In this document: in pieces, positions 12,211 through 23,757 of the stretch | Numbering within the stretch: the stretch's first letter is position 1 | How the letters are laid out: every line of letters starts with the position of its first letter | Assembly (NCBI GenBank): GCA_964036195.1 | Contig: OZ038460.1 | Span: 9,489,504 to 9,553,503 of the forward strand | Origin: Sphaerolaimus hirsutus | Taxonomy: Eukaryota; Nematoda; Chromadorea; Monhysterida; Sphaerolaimidae | Reading direction: 5' to 3' | Length of the DNA stretch: 64,000 nucleotides | Program-made: the position numbers and the translations under genes | Notes under the pieces: model-generated | What the model was told of the DNA's origin: nothing | The model's input: only the letters and a program-made list of their open reading frames with translations | Database searches by the model: none

Positions 12211-13671
12211 ATGCTATTTATTATTCCATTTATTTTTGCCTGCCCGCAAATTGCAGAATCTTGCCAAAAGTTTGCGAAATATTGCTGTTTAGAGATGTCT
12301 ACAGGTAATTTGGGGGTAATAGACATCATTCCAGTTTTCATTTCTCTACGTTTACTTTTACGTGGAAAATTACCAAGGAATGTTCATAAAAACAAAAAAA
12401 ACCATCTCAGGGACCAATTTTTGATGTTGCTAGCCTGCTTAGTAGTTGATAATTGTGTGTCAACTGTTCTGTGTCAACTCAATTTTGCTTTCAAACAGTA
12501 AATGGATCTGCATCCATATTTTTACATAAAAATATTTCACGCAAGTACATACAGAATTAGAATATTTATGACTTGACTGAAAATTTACAAGTTGAGTTAA
12601 CTTTGTCAGCAACAAAGGCAAAATTGAGTTGACACACTGCAGATGATATACATGATTAAATACTTTTATCACTGACGTTGTTAACTTTTTCTAGTGGCTG
12701 AAGGCTGGTGCGACGAACGTCAAGTAACATTTCCGGATGGCTACACTCCAATTCCCTCACATTTGAAAATTGTGGATTTCCATGGGTGTATATCTCTCAA
12801 TTGCACCCAGATAAATCAGAGATATCCACAGCTTATGCACTTAAATTTTGTGAAAAGTGGCTGTGAGTGCGTTGCAAAGTGTAATGGGCACATTGATTTG
12901 ACCAATAATGTTTTTTGCGGTGTGTGGGGGAAATTCTTAATTTTTGTCAACTTAAGCTGTGAACTCAAAATATCACTTGAACAATATTTTAAGAATGTAT
13001 TTACCCTATACATTGCTATACGTATTTTCGAGTAAATGTAAATAGAACTATCACTGATTTAAGTATTGTAAAGTTTTTTACCACAAAATTCCTCATTTCC
13101 CTCACATAGAAAGTCCTCCGTCAACTCCGAGTCCAGAAATTAACGACAGCAATACCGGGTGGCTAATAATGTTTACTGCTATTGGCTTTGTGTGTAATTG
13201 TCTTGCTAATGGATTGCTGTTTTTGGGATACAAATGGTGGGTTAATTTGTGAAATTTCATGGCGGATGTGGTTTCTTTATGGAGTTATGCAGTGAAATTT
13301 AATAATTTTTGTAGCGTAGTTTCCTCGAAAAAAACCCCTCCCGCCCCTGAATTTTTTTGTAGTTCGGGAAATGCATAACAGACGTTTAAAACACTTACTG
13401 TGTTAGGTGAAAACATCGTTTTTACCATTTGCATCCTCATATACTGGAAATTGTTGCATTTTTTCACGTTTTTCTCTCAAAATTTCACTCTGAAAAAATA
13501 AACCCCAGAGGTAATTCGAGGAAATACGGTATATCATATTTATTTTTTTATAGCTGGAAAAAACGCGCTGCATCCCAACAATTTGCACCTGAGCAATTGC
13601 CACCAGATGCTGAAATGAATATAGTTGACAACCCTGAATTTCAACATGACTTGGAAGAAGTGAATTGTTAG
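12211..13671 (+). CDS. Small type I membrane glycoprotein-like protein, Polinton cargo (4 exons)
   Basis: Exons 12211-12304, 12695-12919, 13110-13236 and 13554-13671 total 564 nt (187 aa) with GT-AG introns in matching phases. The start ATG opens a hydrophobic stretch (MLFIIPFIFACPQIA) that looks like a signal peptide. The ectodomain is cysteine-rich (CISLNCTQINQR, then CECVAKC) and has at least one N-glycosylation sequon (NCT). Exon 3 encodes a single transmembrane helix (WLIMFTAIGFVCNCLANGLL) followed by WKKR and an acidic tail of about 40 residues. Introns 1 and 3 are filled by palindromic MITEs. I do not recognise the family. Its place beside the coiled-coil membrane protein, inside a virus-like element, suggests a virion-envelope or cell-surface role. 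That role is inference. Confidence 0.7.
12305..12694. repeat. Palindromic repeat filling intron 1 of the 187-aa gene
   Basis: Within the intron, GTGTCAACTCAATTTTGC (about 12,472) is matched inversely by GCAAAATTGAGTTGACAC (about 12,618). The outer arm TGTGTGTCAACTG and the flanking ACTTGTAAATTTTCAGTCA words are shared with the satellite array at 15.6-17.4 kb. Confidence 0.6.
13314..13533. repeat. TACCGTATTTCC-family MITE in intron 3 of the 187-aa gene
   Basis: The left end is GTAGTTTCCTCGAAAAAAAC and the right end is GGTAATTCGAGGAAATACGG. It lies inside intron 13,237-13,553, leaving the acceptor at 13,553 intact. Confidence 0.7.
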
Positions 13672-14467
13672 TTTATAATTTTGTGGTATAATAACACCCT
13701 CACTCCCTCTTGTAAATTACACCCTCTTAACTACATTTTTGTTTATTCCAAAAAATAAACCTCTAATTTTATTCGAGGAAATACGTTTTTTTCACATTTT
13801 TTGGGAGATACCGTATTTCTTCTAAAAGAAGGGGCAGTCCCTTCTATTGTTTCGTTAAAACGTTTTATCCTCCCTACTATTAGAGATGTCCTTCTATTGG
13901 AGACTGGGCTTCTATTTTTTCACCCGTTTTTTAGCAAAATTTTTCGGATTTTACCAAGATTATTTGTGAGTGCCCTTCTACTTATTTTGTGATCCTAATT
14001 AAGTTGAATTGTACCTTCTATTGGAGACGCCCTTATTTTTGAGACGGCCCCCCTTCTATTAGAAGAAATACGGTAAAAAAATTAGGTCAATAAATTCCTG
14101 AAAAAATAGAACTAAACTTTTCAGTGAACTTTTTACACAGTTCAGCTAGTAGCAGCTTTTCACATAAATGTAAAGTTATCTAATCTGTTCATAAAATGAC
14201 ATTTCAAATGTAGCCGATATTTCAGAATCTGCGGTACAATTATTATCCAGTTATTTCACTTAGCCGCAAGTTTTGGAAATCTAATGGGAATTCTCTGTGA
14301 TTTTTTTTGTGTTTTTAGAAGTCCACAGTAACATTCCTTCCCATAAGCAACTGTTATGACTTTTCCCTTTTTTTGTCTTTTTAGTTCCCCCCAGCGATAG
14401 AAAAACACATTACTTCTGTCACTCATAGAAAATTCACCACTCATAGGAAAGTTTGATTTCAGCAAAA
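13672..14467. repeat. Inter-gene spacer with two MITE pieces
   Basis: Positions 13,808-14,074 form a palindromic element with ends TACCGTATTTCTTCTAAAAG and CTTCTATTAGAAGAAATACGG, with interior TTCTATT-GGAGA words. A partial relative lies at 13,730-13,790. The remaining 0.4 kb before the next start codon (14,468) should hold that gene's promoter; I see no clear motif. Confidence 0.6.
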
Positions 14468-17400
14468 ATGTTCACGTTTTTTCTAATGATTTCGATATGT
14501 GCACATCAATCCGGTATTGCTAATGCATCTGTATGCCGATTTTATTATTCGCCGTCCCGACATGGCGTGTAAGTACTCTCATTTTTTAATGCGCCTCATA
14601 TTTTTTGTGTTTTTTTATGAGTTTTTTGAATTTTTGCTGAAAAGTGAAATACAATATTTACTCAAAACACTTATTTTATTTCAAAAAATAATCATGCAAA
14701 AAAAATTCTGAATATTTGGAAAGCGCAGTTGTAGGGAAATATTCATAGTACACACATGTTCAGTACGCACATATGCTCAGTACACACATATGCTCAGTAC
14801 ACACATATGCTCAGTACACACATATCCACAGTACACACATATGCATAGTATACAGAAAAAAACCAGTACGCATATACCCAGTGTTTTAACCTTTTTTGCA
14901 TCTTAAAATAAAGAATTTATGTTTTTTATTTTTTGTTTTTTTAGCATATGTAGTTACTGGGGCATATAGCGTGGGTGTTTGTGTATACTGAGTATATGTG
15001 TCTACTGAGCATATGTGCATACTGAGCATGTGTGTACTGGGAATATTTCCGTAGAACTGCGCTTTCCAAATATTCAGAATTTTTTTTGCGTTATTATTTT
15101 TTTGAAATAAAAAAGTGTTTTGAGTAAATATCGTATTTTGCTTTTTCAGAAAATAACAAAATAAAAATGAAAAAATTGCAGAAAAAAAAAACTCATTTGT
15201 AAATCATTTATGTTCTATTAACACAAAAAGTTTTTTATTTTGACTAATACTAATAATTTTAGGAATTAGCAGCAACATATAAAAAAACATAATCACTTTT
15301 CAGCACGGGGTACTGCACCGAGTTGCCAACTGCATTGGATGTGCTCAAACAGGATTTGGTTTTTCTTCGCGTGAGCAGTGACGAGTGCATTTTTAAATCG
15401 AAGGCTGACCAATTTGTAGCAGAGGTTATTGGAATGAACAGAAATTTGGAGGTGGAAAACATCAAAATGGGGAAAATCTGCCAAGAAGTTCAAGTGAGTT
15501 GATGTTTATAATGGGGTGGAATTTTTTGTGAGATTTTTTATGAGGGTTTTTTTTGTTTATGGGTTGAACATTTTTCGATGAAACGTTTTTTTCTCGTTTT
15601 TTTATATTTTATCTCAACTAGTAAATGTTTGGTTGGGTCGTAATTGTTCAGTCAACTGTAAATTTTTAGGCAACTCATAAATAGACTAAAATTTCGATCA
15701 TTAAATGGCGCTTGCTTTTTCCTGTCAACTCGTCATGGATCTCAATTAAAATGCTTTTTTTTATGAGACACTGCAAATTTACGACGAGTTGACAGGAAAA
15801 AGCAAGCGCCATTTAATGATCGAAATTCTAGTCTATTTATGAGTTGCCTGAAAATTTACAGTTGACTGAACAATTACGAGCCAAGCGAAGATTTACTAGT
15901 TGAGTGATCATCGAGCGGCGCTGTTTTTTTCATATTTAATTTTTTAAGTCAACTTGTAAATGTTTGGTTGGCTCGTAATTGGTCAGTAACTAGTAAATGT
16001 TTGGTTGGCTCGTAATTGGTCAGTCAACTGTAAATTTTCAGGCAACTCATAAATACGAGTAAATTTTTGACCATTAAATGACGCTTGCTTTTTCCTGTCA
16101 ACTCGTCATGGATTTCAATTAAATTTCTTTTTTTATGAGACGACTTCAAATTTACGACGAGTTGACAGGAAAAAGCAAGCGCCATTTAATGGTCAAAAAT
16201 TTACTCGTATTTATGAGTTGCCTGAAAATTTACAGTTGACTGACCAATTACGAGCCAACCGAACATTTACTAGTTGACTTAAAAAATTAAATATGAAAAA
16301 AACGGCGCCGCTCAATTATCGGTCAACTAGTAAATCTTCGCTTGGCTCCTAATTGTTCAGTCAACTTGTAAATTTTCAGGCAACTCATAAATAGACTAAA
16401 ATTTCGATCATTAAATAGTGCTTGCTTTTTTTCTGTCAACTCGTCGTAAATTTGCAGTCGTCTCATAAAAAAAGAAATTTAATTGAAATCCATGACGAGT
16501 TGACAGGAAAAAGCAAGCGTCATTTAATGATCGAAATTTTAGTCTATTTATGAGTTGCATGAAAATTTACAAGTTGACTGAACAATTACGAGCCAACCGA
16601 AGATTTACTAGTTGACCGATCATCGAGGGGCGCCGTTTTTTTCATATTTAATATTTTAAGTCAACTAGTAAATGTTCGGTTGGCTCGTAATTGGTCAGTC
16701 AACTGTAAATTTTCAGGCAACTCATAAATACGAGTAAAATTTCGATCATTAAATGGCGCTTGCTTTTTCCTGTCAACTCGTCATGGATTTCAATTAAATT
16801 TCTTTTTTATGAAACGACTGCAAATTTACGACGACTTGACAGGAAAAAGCAAGCACCATTTAATGATCAAAATTTTGGTCTATTTACGAGTTGCCTGAAA
16901 ATTTACAGTTGACTGAACAATTACGACCCAAGCGAACATTTACTAGTTGAGTAAAAATATTAAATACGAAAAAAAACGGCGCCCCTTGATGATTGAAGTG
17001 ACATTACCAAGTTCAGTCAACTTGTAAATTTTCAGTCAACTCGTAAATATTCAATGTCATTTCGATCATGGAGCAGCGCCGTTTTTTTCGTATTTAATGT
17101 TTTTACTCAACTAGTAAATGTTCGGTTGGGTCGTAATTGTTCAGTCAACTGTAAATTTTCAGGTAACTCATAAATAGACTAAAATTTCGATCATTAAATG
17201 GCTCTTCCTTTTTCCTGTCAACTAGTCATGGATTTCAATTAAAATTCTTTGCCGCTTGCTTTTTCCTGTCAACTCGTCATGGATCTCAATTAAAATGCTT
17301 TTTTTATGAGACAGTGCAAATTTATGACGACTTGATAGTTGACTGAACAATTACGACCCAACTGAACATTTACTAATTGAGTTGAAAAACATTTGCATGA

Positions 17401-20400
17401 CATTTGCCGCGTTTGCATGACATTTGACATTTTACAGGGGGTAAAAAACTTGTTTGGAGATATTTTTTTGGGTAGTCTACATGAGACAGAATAACCAGTA
17501 CAGTACAGTACATTTTCTGCATCTACATTTATCTGCAGGCTGATACTTTGACCAGTCAAGCTGTCAATTTCGAACCAGTTGCTTTCACGACCCCAGCCCC
17601 AGTCACGATGACAAAGCCCACCCAGAAATTTTACAGCGCTGGCACGGAACAAGCGCCAACTTCACCCATACCTGAAAAGAAAATCTACACAGTGGTCACT
17701 GATTTGCCATTAGAACTCTTGGAGGAGACTGAAAATGGCCTGGTTTGTTTTTAATTTCACTTTTGAGTGTCTATATGAGAGTTGTTAAAAATACGGAACT
17801 TTTTCTAAGTATACGTAAACAAAAAATGAATTCTTTATCTCGTGTGTTTTTTTTCTCAGACTTTACAGAGGTGACCCTTTTATCCATTGACATAATGTAA
17901 ATACAGTTTAACAACTGAACTGTGACTTGTATGCATCATTCTGTGTTATACAGATTATCCCCAGCATTCGGCATCTGGTAGCATGTGAGGATATACATTT
18001 CCAAAGTTATAATTGTCAGAAATATTATATGACTAATCAAATATATCAAAATTATATTTTTGCAAAGACTGATTTTTATGAGTATATTCTTTCATTCAGG
18101 CCAAAGCACAAATGAGTGCTGGTTGCGAGAGTTGTCAGAAAAACGTGACTGAGTGCAATAAAAAGTTGTTATTTGCTAATGAAAATATTTCTTCACTGGT
18201 GTATGCAAGGCAGCATGACCAGACAGGTGTGAAGAAATTGAATATGTATAATATATATTTATATTTCATAGATCCTTGAATAACTCCCCATTCCATCTGG
18301 TAAATTATTCATATATTCTAAGGAAAAAATAACTACACACGGGAGGTTATTCAAGGATTCATTGTAAAAAATAATATTTTATTTTATTCTATCAGCGCTG
18401 AAAAATTGTGTTGCAAATGTGATGAGATTGGAAAAATGTTGCGGCACTTTTGAAAATTTAAAGCAGCAGAATTTGGAATTAGAACAGCAAAATAACGAAC
18501 TCAAAGTGCAAATGTCAGAGTGCAGTGCAATTTACAGTCATTTAAATACGGACAAGCAATTTTTGGAACAGAAACTGGCAAATGCCACCATTTTGACTGC
18601 GAAATTGCAAAATGGTTAGAATTTTTTAGTGATATTTTTCCAATCTCTGAGCATTTTAGTATTCTTGTTATTGCAATTACAGTATCTGACAATTGCCACA
18701 CTACTGTAGCTATTTGTGAGGCACAGTTGGGGAAGTTACTAGAAAATGCCAGTTTTGTGTCCAAGAAAAATGCGAAGCTCCAAAATCATATAGAGAGTCT
18801 GCAAGTGAATCTGGGCAAATCTTCTGAAAGTGCACAGCGTCTGAATCATAGCAACCAGATTTTGGCTGGAAAATTGCAGAATGTAAAGCAGCGTCTTTTG
18901 ACTGTGACAAATTGTGAGAAAATTTTTTGGTTACTTTGTCAACTGTGCCTAGAATGAGTGAATATTATTTTTCAGTGTCTGACATCTGTGAAACCCAGCG
19001 CATGGGTTTAATTTCAAAATATAATGAGTTAAAAATGTCTACCACTGATTATGATGGCAAAATATCAGTCTTGGAAAATGCAAATAAACGGCTCCAAACC
19101 ATTGTCGATGTTTTGGAAAGTGAAAAAGTCACTCTATTGGCTACATCTACTAAGTTATCTAGTGCAAATTCAGAAATGGCTATGAATTTGTCCCAATTTT
19201 ACCCTCAATTCAAAAATTTGCTGGAAAATGTCACTAATATTGAGTTCGAGTTGAATGTGTGCACTAAAAATCTGAGAATGGCTAAAATTGAACTGACTTC
19301 TACTAAAACTAAACTGGGCATAATGCATGATCAAAATTTCAATTTGGCTAACTTGAATTCAGAAATAGAGTTCACATGTGAATTACAATTGCATGAGTGC
19401 ATTGCTAATTTAACACAGTGTGCACAAATCTATCAAAATGAATCTGATGGCAAATTTGAGCAGTCCAGGTTGTGATATAACCCATAGGATAACAATTAGC
19501 CATGTGTATATGTACAGCTACTTTCAAAAAGTACCCAAGTCATTGAGTAACTGTATTTTTTTCAAAATCTAAATATATTTACGCGGTTTACGTGAAAAAA
19601 ATACCGTTACTCAATGAGTTGGGTACTTTTTGAAAGTAGCTCTATATATACACATGGTTAATTGTTATCCTATGGGTTATATCACCACTAACAGGACAAC
19701 CATGTTGCAAATTCTGGTGCAAAATTTGACATTTTCAAATGAAATATTGGAGAAAAAATTGACTGGTGTCACAAACAGAATGCATTGCCTACTAGAGCTA
19801 AAAAATTATTATGTGAATGTGTCACAATATTGGGAGGCAATGTATCAGGAAAACCACAGTGTTTCCAAGGTAATTACTGTCCCAATATTGCTCAATTTTT
19901 GCTCAATTTTTGCATAATTTTTTGCCAATTTTAGCTCAATTTTTTATTAATTTTAGCTCAATTTTTTGCTAATTTTGCTGAATTTTTTTTTGCTATTTTT
20001 TGGAAGCTTATTATATTTTATTGCTGTTTACTGGTCTTTCTTGCTGTTATTAACACTTGTTTGCACACACTGTTCAAAAATATTAAAAAAATACAACTTT
20101 ACAGGTGGAGTGTCATCAATACAATGTGGGTCAAAGCATCAAATCCATTGAAATTTTGGAAATTGCAGGTGAATATTTTTATTCTTGGACCCCACCAAAA
20201 AATATGGCTAAATTACATAACTCAAAAAACCTTGTTCACAGAATTTGCCTGTGAAATCATTGGTGGACTGTGGCTACTTGGCACACTTGTTTTTGGCCCC
20301 ATGTGTGGTTTGGCCAGTAAACACATTTCACATACAAGTTTCAATGGCAGTGTGCTCCATTCTGTGGTGTCTTTTGGGGAGAAAAGTGTCAGCCAAATGA

Positions 20401-20905
20401 TTCAGAATACTTTGGTAAGTGATAGGACTTTACTGAGTTTTGACTAAATGCATTCAAACGTAAATTATCTTTAATAATGTTTATTAAGTCACATTTGATA
20501 CTCAGGTGAGTTTGCTATGCAGTATTGGACATTTTCTCTGCAAATGTTGCCAGAAAAAGCAACCAACTGTGGTTGAATTGGTTGATTTGGAAGCTGGCCA
20601 AATAAACCCTGGTGTCATTCACAGATCCTGTAAAGTGTAAAGTAAAGTGTGAAATGTTGTGGTAAAATGTCACATAATTTGAATATGAGTTGCATGAAAA
20701 TTTACAAGTTGACTGACCTTTCAAATAATGTGATATTCTACCATAATATTTCACAGGTTACTTTACACTTTACAGGGTTTGGGAATGCTCAGGTGGTCTA
20801 CTTATGGCTGACATTTCCCAGATAACACCAGTGAGGAATAATAATGTCTTTGGCCCCCTGAGCTCTACTCCCAGTCTGTTATATTTTTTTATGATAAATA
20901 TTTGA
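14468..20905 (+). CDS. Long coiled-coil membrane glycoprotein, spike-like, Polinton cargo (12 exons)
   Basis: Exons 14468-14568, 15304-15493, 17539-17742, 18100-18226, 18396-18614, 18683-18913, 18976-19468, 19695-19869, 20105-20168, 20242-20414, 20506-20611 and 20793-20905 total 2,196 nt (731 aa), all GT-AG and phase-consistent. It has an N-terminal signal-like stretch (MFTFFLMISICAHQSG), a short Cys-containing domain, then a Thr/Pro-rich linker (FTTPAPVTMTKPTQ). About 400 residues of heptad-type coiled coil follow, with regularly spaced cysteines and about ten N-glycosylation sequons (for example NVT, NAT, NLS, NES, NRT). Near the C-terminus are a hydrophobic segment (GGLWLLGTLVFGPMCG) and a second one ending in CKCCQKK, which looks like a palmitoylated membrane-proximal tail. 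The layout resembles rod-like viral attachment or fusion proteins, but I recognise no family. Intron 2 is a 2-kb palindromic array; introns 7 and 11 are MITEs. Confidence 0.7.
14697..15088. repeat. Palindromic element with short tandem repeats (in intron 1)
   Basis: The ends AAAAATTCTGAATATTTGG and CCAAATATTCAGAATTTTT are inverse. The left arm carries about six tandem copies of a CAGTACACACATATGCT unit (14,759-14,850). The right arm carries the inverse TACTGAGCATATGTGT copies (14,985-15,030). It is contained in intron 14,569-15,303 of the coiled-coil gene. Confidence 0.8.
15610..17400. repeat. Nested palindromic satellite array (in intron 2)
   Basis: A unit of roughly 0.6 kb is repeated about three times with local inversions. 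Hallmark words are CAACTAGTAAATGTTCGGTT, CTGTCAACTCGTCATGGAT and its inverse, GACAGGAAAAAGCAAGCGCC and its inverse, and GAGTTGCCTGAAAATTTAC. Each unit is a hairpin, so the block is a palindrome of palindromes. It occupies nearly all of intron 15,494-17,538 of the coiled-coil gene and does not disturb either splice site. Confidence 0.85.
19469..19694 (+). repeat. Intron formed by a palindromic MITE
   Basis: Intron 7 of the coiled-coil gene starts GTTGTGATATAACCC and ends in CCACTAACAG. Between them the arms GTGATATAACCCATAGGATA and TATCCTATGGGTTATATCAC (19,472-19,684) pair as a hairpin with only a short loop. The flanking reading frame is open on both sides and rejoins in phase, so the insertion behaves as a clean intron. 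Confidence 0.85.
20612..20792 (+). repeat. Introner-like MITE, family A: last intron of the coiled-coil gene
   Basis: The intron starts GTGTCATTCACAGATCCTGT and ends GGGTTTGGGAATGCTCAG. Internally GTAAAGTGTAAAGTAAAGTG is inverse to the 3-prime arm TTACTTTACACTTTAC. The whole intron is the element. Splicing is required to keep the frame open to the stop at 20,903-20,905. Related copies are at 5,215, 29,691, 30,696, 39,141, 40,274, 42,860, 44,347 and 50,579. Confidence 0.85.
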
Positions 20906-21740
20906 AAAAGCTCAAAAATTTCAAAAAAAGTGATTTATATAAAAAATTGCAGTGGTTCACTTCGCGCGCCAGGAAGCTATGGTGACATTTCACGCGTCCG
21001 AGGAATGATTTTGTTCGAGGGAATTCCTGAGGGATGTTATTTTTTGTATTTTTTATGATTTTCGATGTTTGGAGAGATGATAAAAATACTGAAGTTTTGA
21101 AAAGTATACTAAATTACTTTTTAGCCACAAAATACTTTTTTTCGAAAAAATATGTCGTATTTCCTCGAATTTATTTTTTATTCACTGAAATTTTTGCAAA
21201 AAAAATCCCAATATTCCAAAAAATATGTTGTATTTATAAATCCGTTAAATACTCCCAAATTTAATGAATTGAGAATGAGTCTCATTTTGCATAAATTACA
21301 GCCAATGATTTTGTATTGGGATTTTTTTTGCAAAAATTTCAGTGAATCAAAAATAAATTCGAGGAAATACAACATATTTTTGGAAAAAAAGTATTTTGTG
21401 GCTAAAAAGTAATTTAGTATACTTTTCAAAACTTCAGTATTTTTATTATCTCTGCTACTCACCAGGAAATATGCCAGATACATTTTTGATGATCATGAGT
21501 ATTTATGAGTATTTCGATATATATTCAAAATATTTCTTCTGAGTATTTATGAGTTGATGTTCAATTGTGGCATAATAAATATGTTATGATACATTTATGA
21601 GAAAAAAAGTTGTATGGATGAAAATGATTGACCAAAAGTCTTTACTTTTACTCAAAAATACGTAAAAAAACGTGGGACTAAAAAGTATTTACTTTTACTC
21701 GAGTATATATTTTTTTCAATTTGGTGGACTTTTTTCTGGA
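20906..21740. repeat. Intergenic palindrome and TACTCG-rich repeat
   Basis: Positions 21,075-21,455 form a long hairpin: AAATACTGAAGTTTTGAAAAGTATAC at the left is inverse to the right arm near 21,418-21,445, and GAATTTATTTTTTATTCACTG is inverse to the region at 21,340. Positions 21,640-21,715 carry the TTTACTTTTACTCGAGTA word shared with other dispersed repeats. I see no gene. Confidence 0.65.
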
Positions 21741-21874
21741 AAAACCCCAGAGTTATTACTAATAATGTTTACCCAGAGTAGTGATAAAATCATTGGCACC
21801 CTAGGTAGCACCAAACTTTGAACTGTAAACATGAAATTGTCACAAGGCAGCACTACAGTGTTCTGCAAACATTG

Positions 21875-22085
21875 CTTAATTAGAAATGTAAATATGATAA
21901 TGGTAGAAAATGTCACTGTGTGGTACAGATTTGAAAAAAGCATTGATAACTTAAACAAATGTCACTTCCCCACTGGTACAGTTACATTGCTTTATTAGAA
22001 ATGTAAATATGATTATGGTAGAGATTTGAAAAAAGCATTGATAACTTAAACAAATGTCATTTCCCCACTGGTACAGTTCCTTGTC
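21875..22085. repeat. Tandem duplication of about 100 bp upstream of the 218-aa gene
   Basis: Two head-to-tail copies (about 21,888-21,975 and 21,997-22,078) share TTAGAAATGTAAATATGAT, GGTAGA, AGATTTGAAAAAAGCATTG and CCCCACTGGTACAGTT. They sit directly upstream of a TATA-like box and may be duplicated promoter-proximal sequence. Confidence 0.8.
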
Positions 22086-22103
22086 CTTATCATAACTTTC
22101 AAG

Positions 22104-22246
22104 ATATATAAGTGCATGGTTTCTTTAGACTCCTCACTTCACTGCTCTGCTCACTTCACTGCCCTGCTCTCTTCATTGCTCTGCTCACTTGACCGCCCCT
22201 GGTCACTTCACTGCTCTGCTCACATCACTATTCTAGAAGTGTCAGA
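22104..22246 (+). promoter_or_regulatory. TATA-like box and CT-rich leader of the 218-aa gene
   Basis: ATATATAAG at about 22,105-22,113 has the form of a TATA box. It is followed by about five copies of a (T)CACTTCACTGCTCTGC-type repeat (22,127-22,230), a pyrimidine-rich leader ending just before ATG 22,247. Confidence 0.5.
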
Positions 22247-23757
22247 ATGGACAAAACTCCAAAGTTTCAAAAGAAAGTTAAACGCCCACTGTTCCCGCCG
22301 CATGAGGAGGACGAAACTGACCATTCCGATCAACCTGATGAAGAGGATGAGGTCGAACCACCACGCCTGCCCAAGAAACCTGTGAAACCTCTACGGGCCG
22401 TTCCGAAAGTCAAGCGGATGAATGCTGTTCAGTATGAAACTTCACCAGGTAGAGCTTTGAAAGGTTGCTTTTAGATACTGTTTGGGGTGAATGATGAACC
22501 TTTGCCAAAAAAACAGAACTTAAAATGTTCCTTGACCAATGGTCACTTTTTTCACCTATTGGTCACTTGTCCAGTGGTCAGTCTGTCTAATGATTACTCC
22601 CTATAAATAGCTAGAAATAGGATCCAGTATCTTTACAAAGCAGTATAAAGTGCAAGTGACCAGTGTAAAGTGCAAATGCAAGTGTTCACATAAATTTGAA
22701 GTTTTTTACATTCTCTGTGGGTTTTGAACTAGATCACTATAGGACTTAATTGTAACATAATCATTATTTGTCTATACATATTCTAAGTAGAATACTTTAA
22801 AATGTCTGTTGCTGATTGTAGTATGAGTGACCAATGGTCAAAGATAATAAATAAATAATTAATGCCCTTCCATCTAATCTTTGCAGAATCGGTGGATCAA
22901 GAGCTCGTTAAGCAGGAGACACAGTATGCAGCGGACTTTCAACAAAAGCAAGAACAGAAAAAACGGCAAGCTGTCGACAATGTCATCGGTTCAAAGATCC
23001 ATTGGATTTCGAAAAGTTGCCGTTCAGAAGGATTCAGGTATGTGAGGGTTATATTAAGCTTATGGGTAGGTAATTTCATTTCTCCTGTGTGTGTAGCTAT
23101 GAGTTTGCAAATTTAAAGAAATTTGCAAGACAATCTTCCTCAATAAATTTTTTATGGAACTTATGTATCCATAAAAAAGCACTGTAATTTTCACATTACA
23201 GAATTCTCTTCAAGGACTCAATGCCGTTTTTGCAGGTGACATTCCCAAACTCTGTAAACATGAACTGTTGAATATCATGTTTTTTTAAAAATTCAAGATT
23301 GTGAAATTTACAAAGTTCGATCCGAGGTATCTCGAATTTTTAGTCATTTGATATTTGATCTTTTCGTATTAACAGAGATGGGAATGTCTGTTTAGATCGG
23401 TTCATTTGAATTCTGTCGAATTTTTTCGATATATAAGCCTGTGAGGAATCAGGGTTGGCAAAATGGACCAAACATGCAATTCAAGTCGGTAGCAGAAATT
23501 CCACTTGGAGACAGCAAAATTTTTGACATTTTTGCTGGTAAATTTCGAGGTGTTTTTGAAGCTGCTATAGCTGAAGCAGAGGTAGGTTGACTTGTGACTT
23601 ACACTATCACAAAAAATTGTTTTTGTGAATGTAAGGCACTTGCCTCCTACAGGAAAAGTTTGCCAATCACACGGCGAGGCTCGTAGAACAACAGGAGAAA
23701 TATCAACAATCCCGTTTTGGAGGGAATTATGGTGGAAAGTTCAACAATTATGCTTAA
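22247..23757 (+). CDS. 218-aa charged protein next to the DNA polymerase, Polinton cargo (6 exons)
   Basis: Exons 22247-22448, 22887-23037, 23202-23235, 23298-23326, 23446-23581 and 23653-23757 total 657 nt (218 aa), with in-phase GT-AG introns. The first 65 residues are disordered and of mixed charge (Lys/Pro-rich with an acidic HEEDETDHSDQPDEEDE run). A folded core of about 130 residues follows, starting after a coiled stretch (QQKQEQKKRQAVD). The short tail is Gly/Asn-rich (FGGNYGGKFNNYA). Disordered arm, compact core and Gly-rich tail would suit a nucleic-acid-binding protein, for instance a single-strand-binding replication partner for the adjacent polymerase. I recognise no family signature, so that role is inference. 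Its gene is bracketed by repeated TGACC-N3-GGTCA palindromes. Confidence 0.7.
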
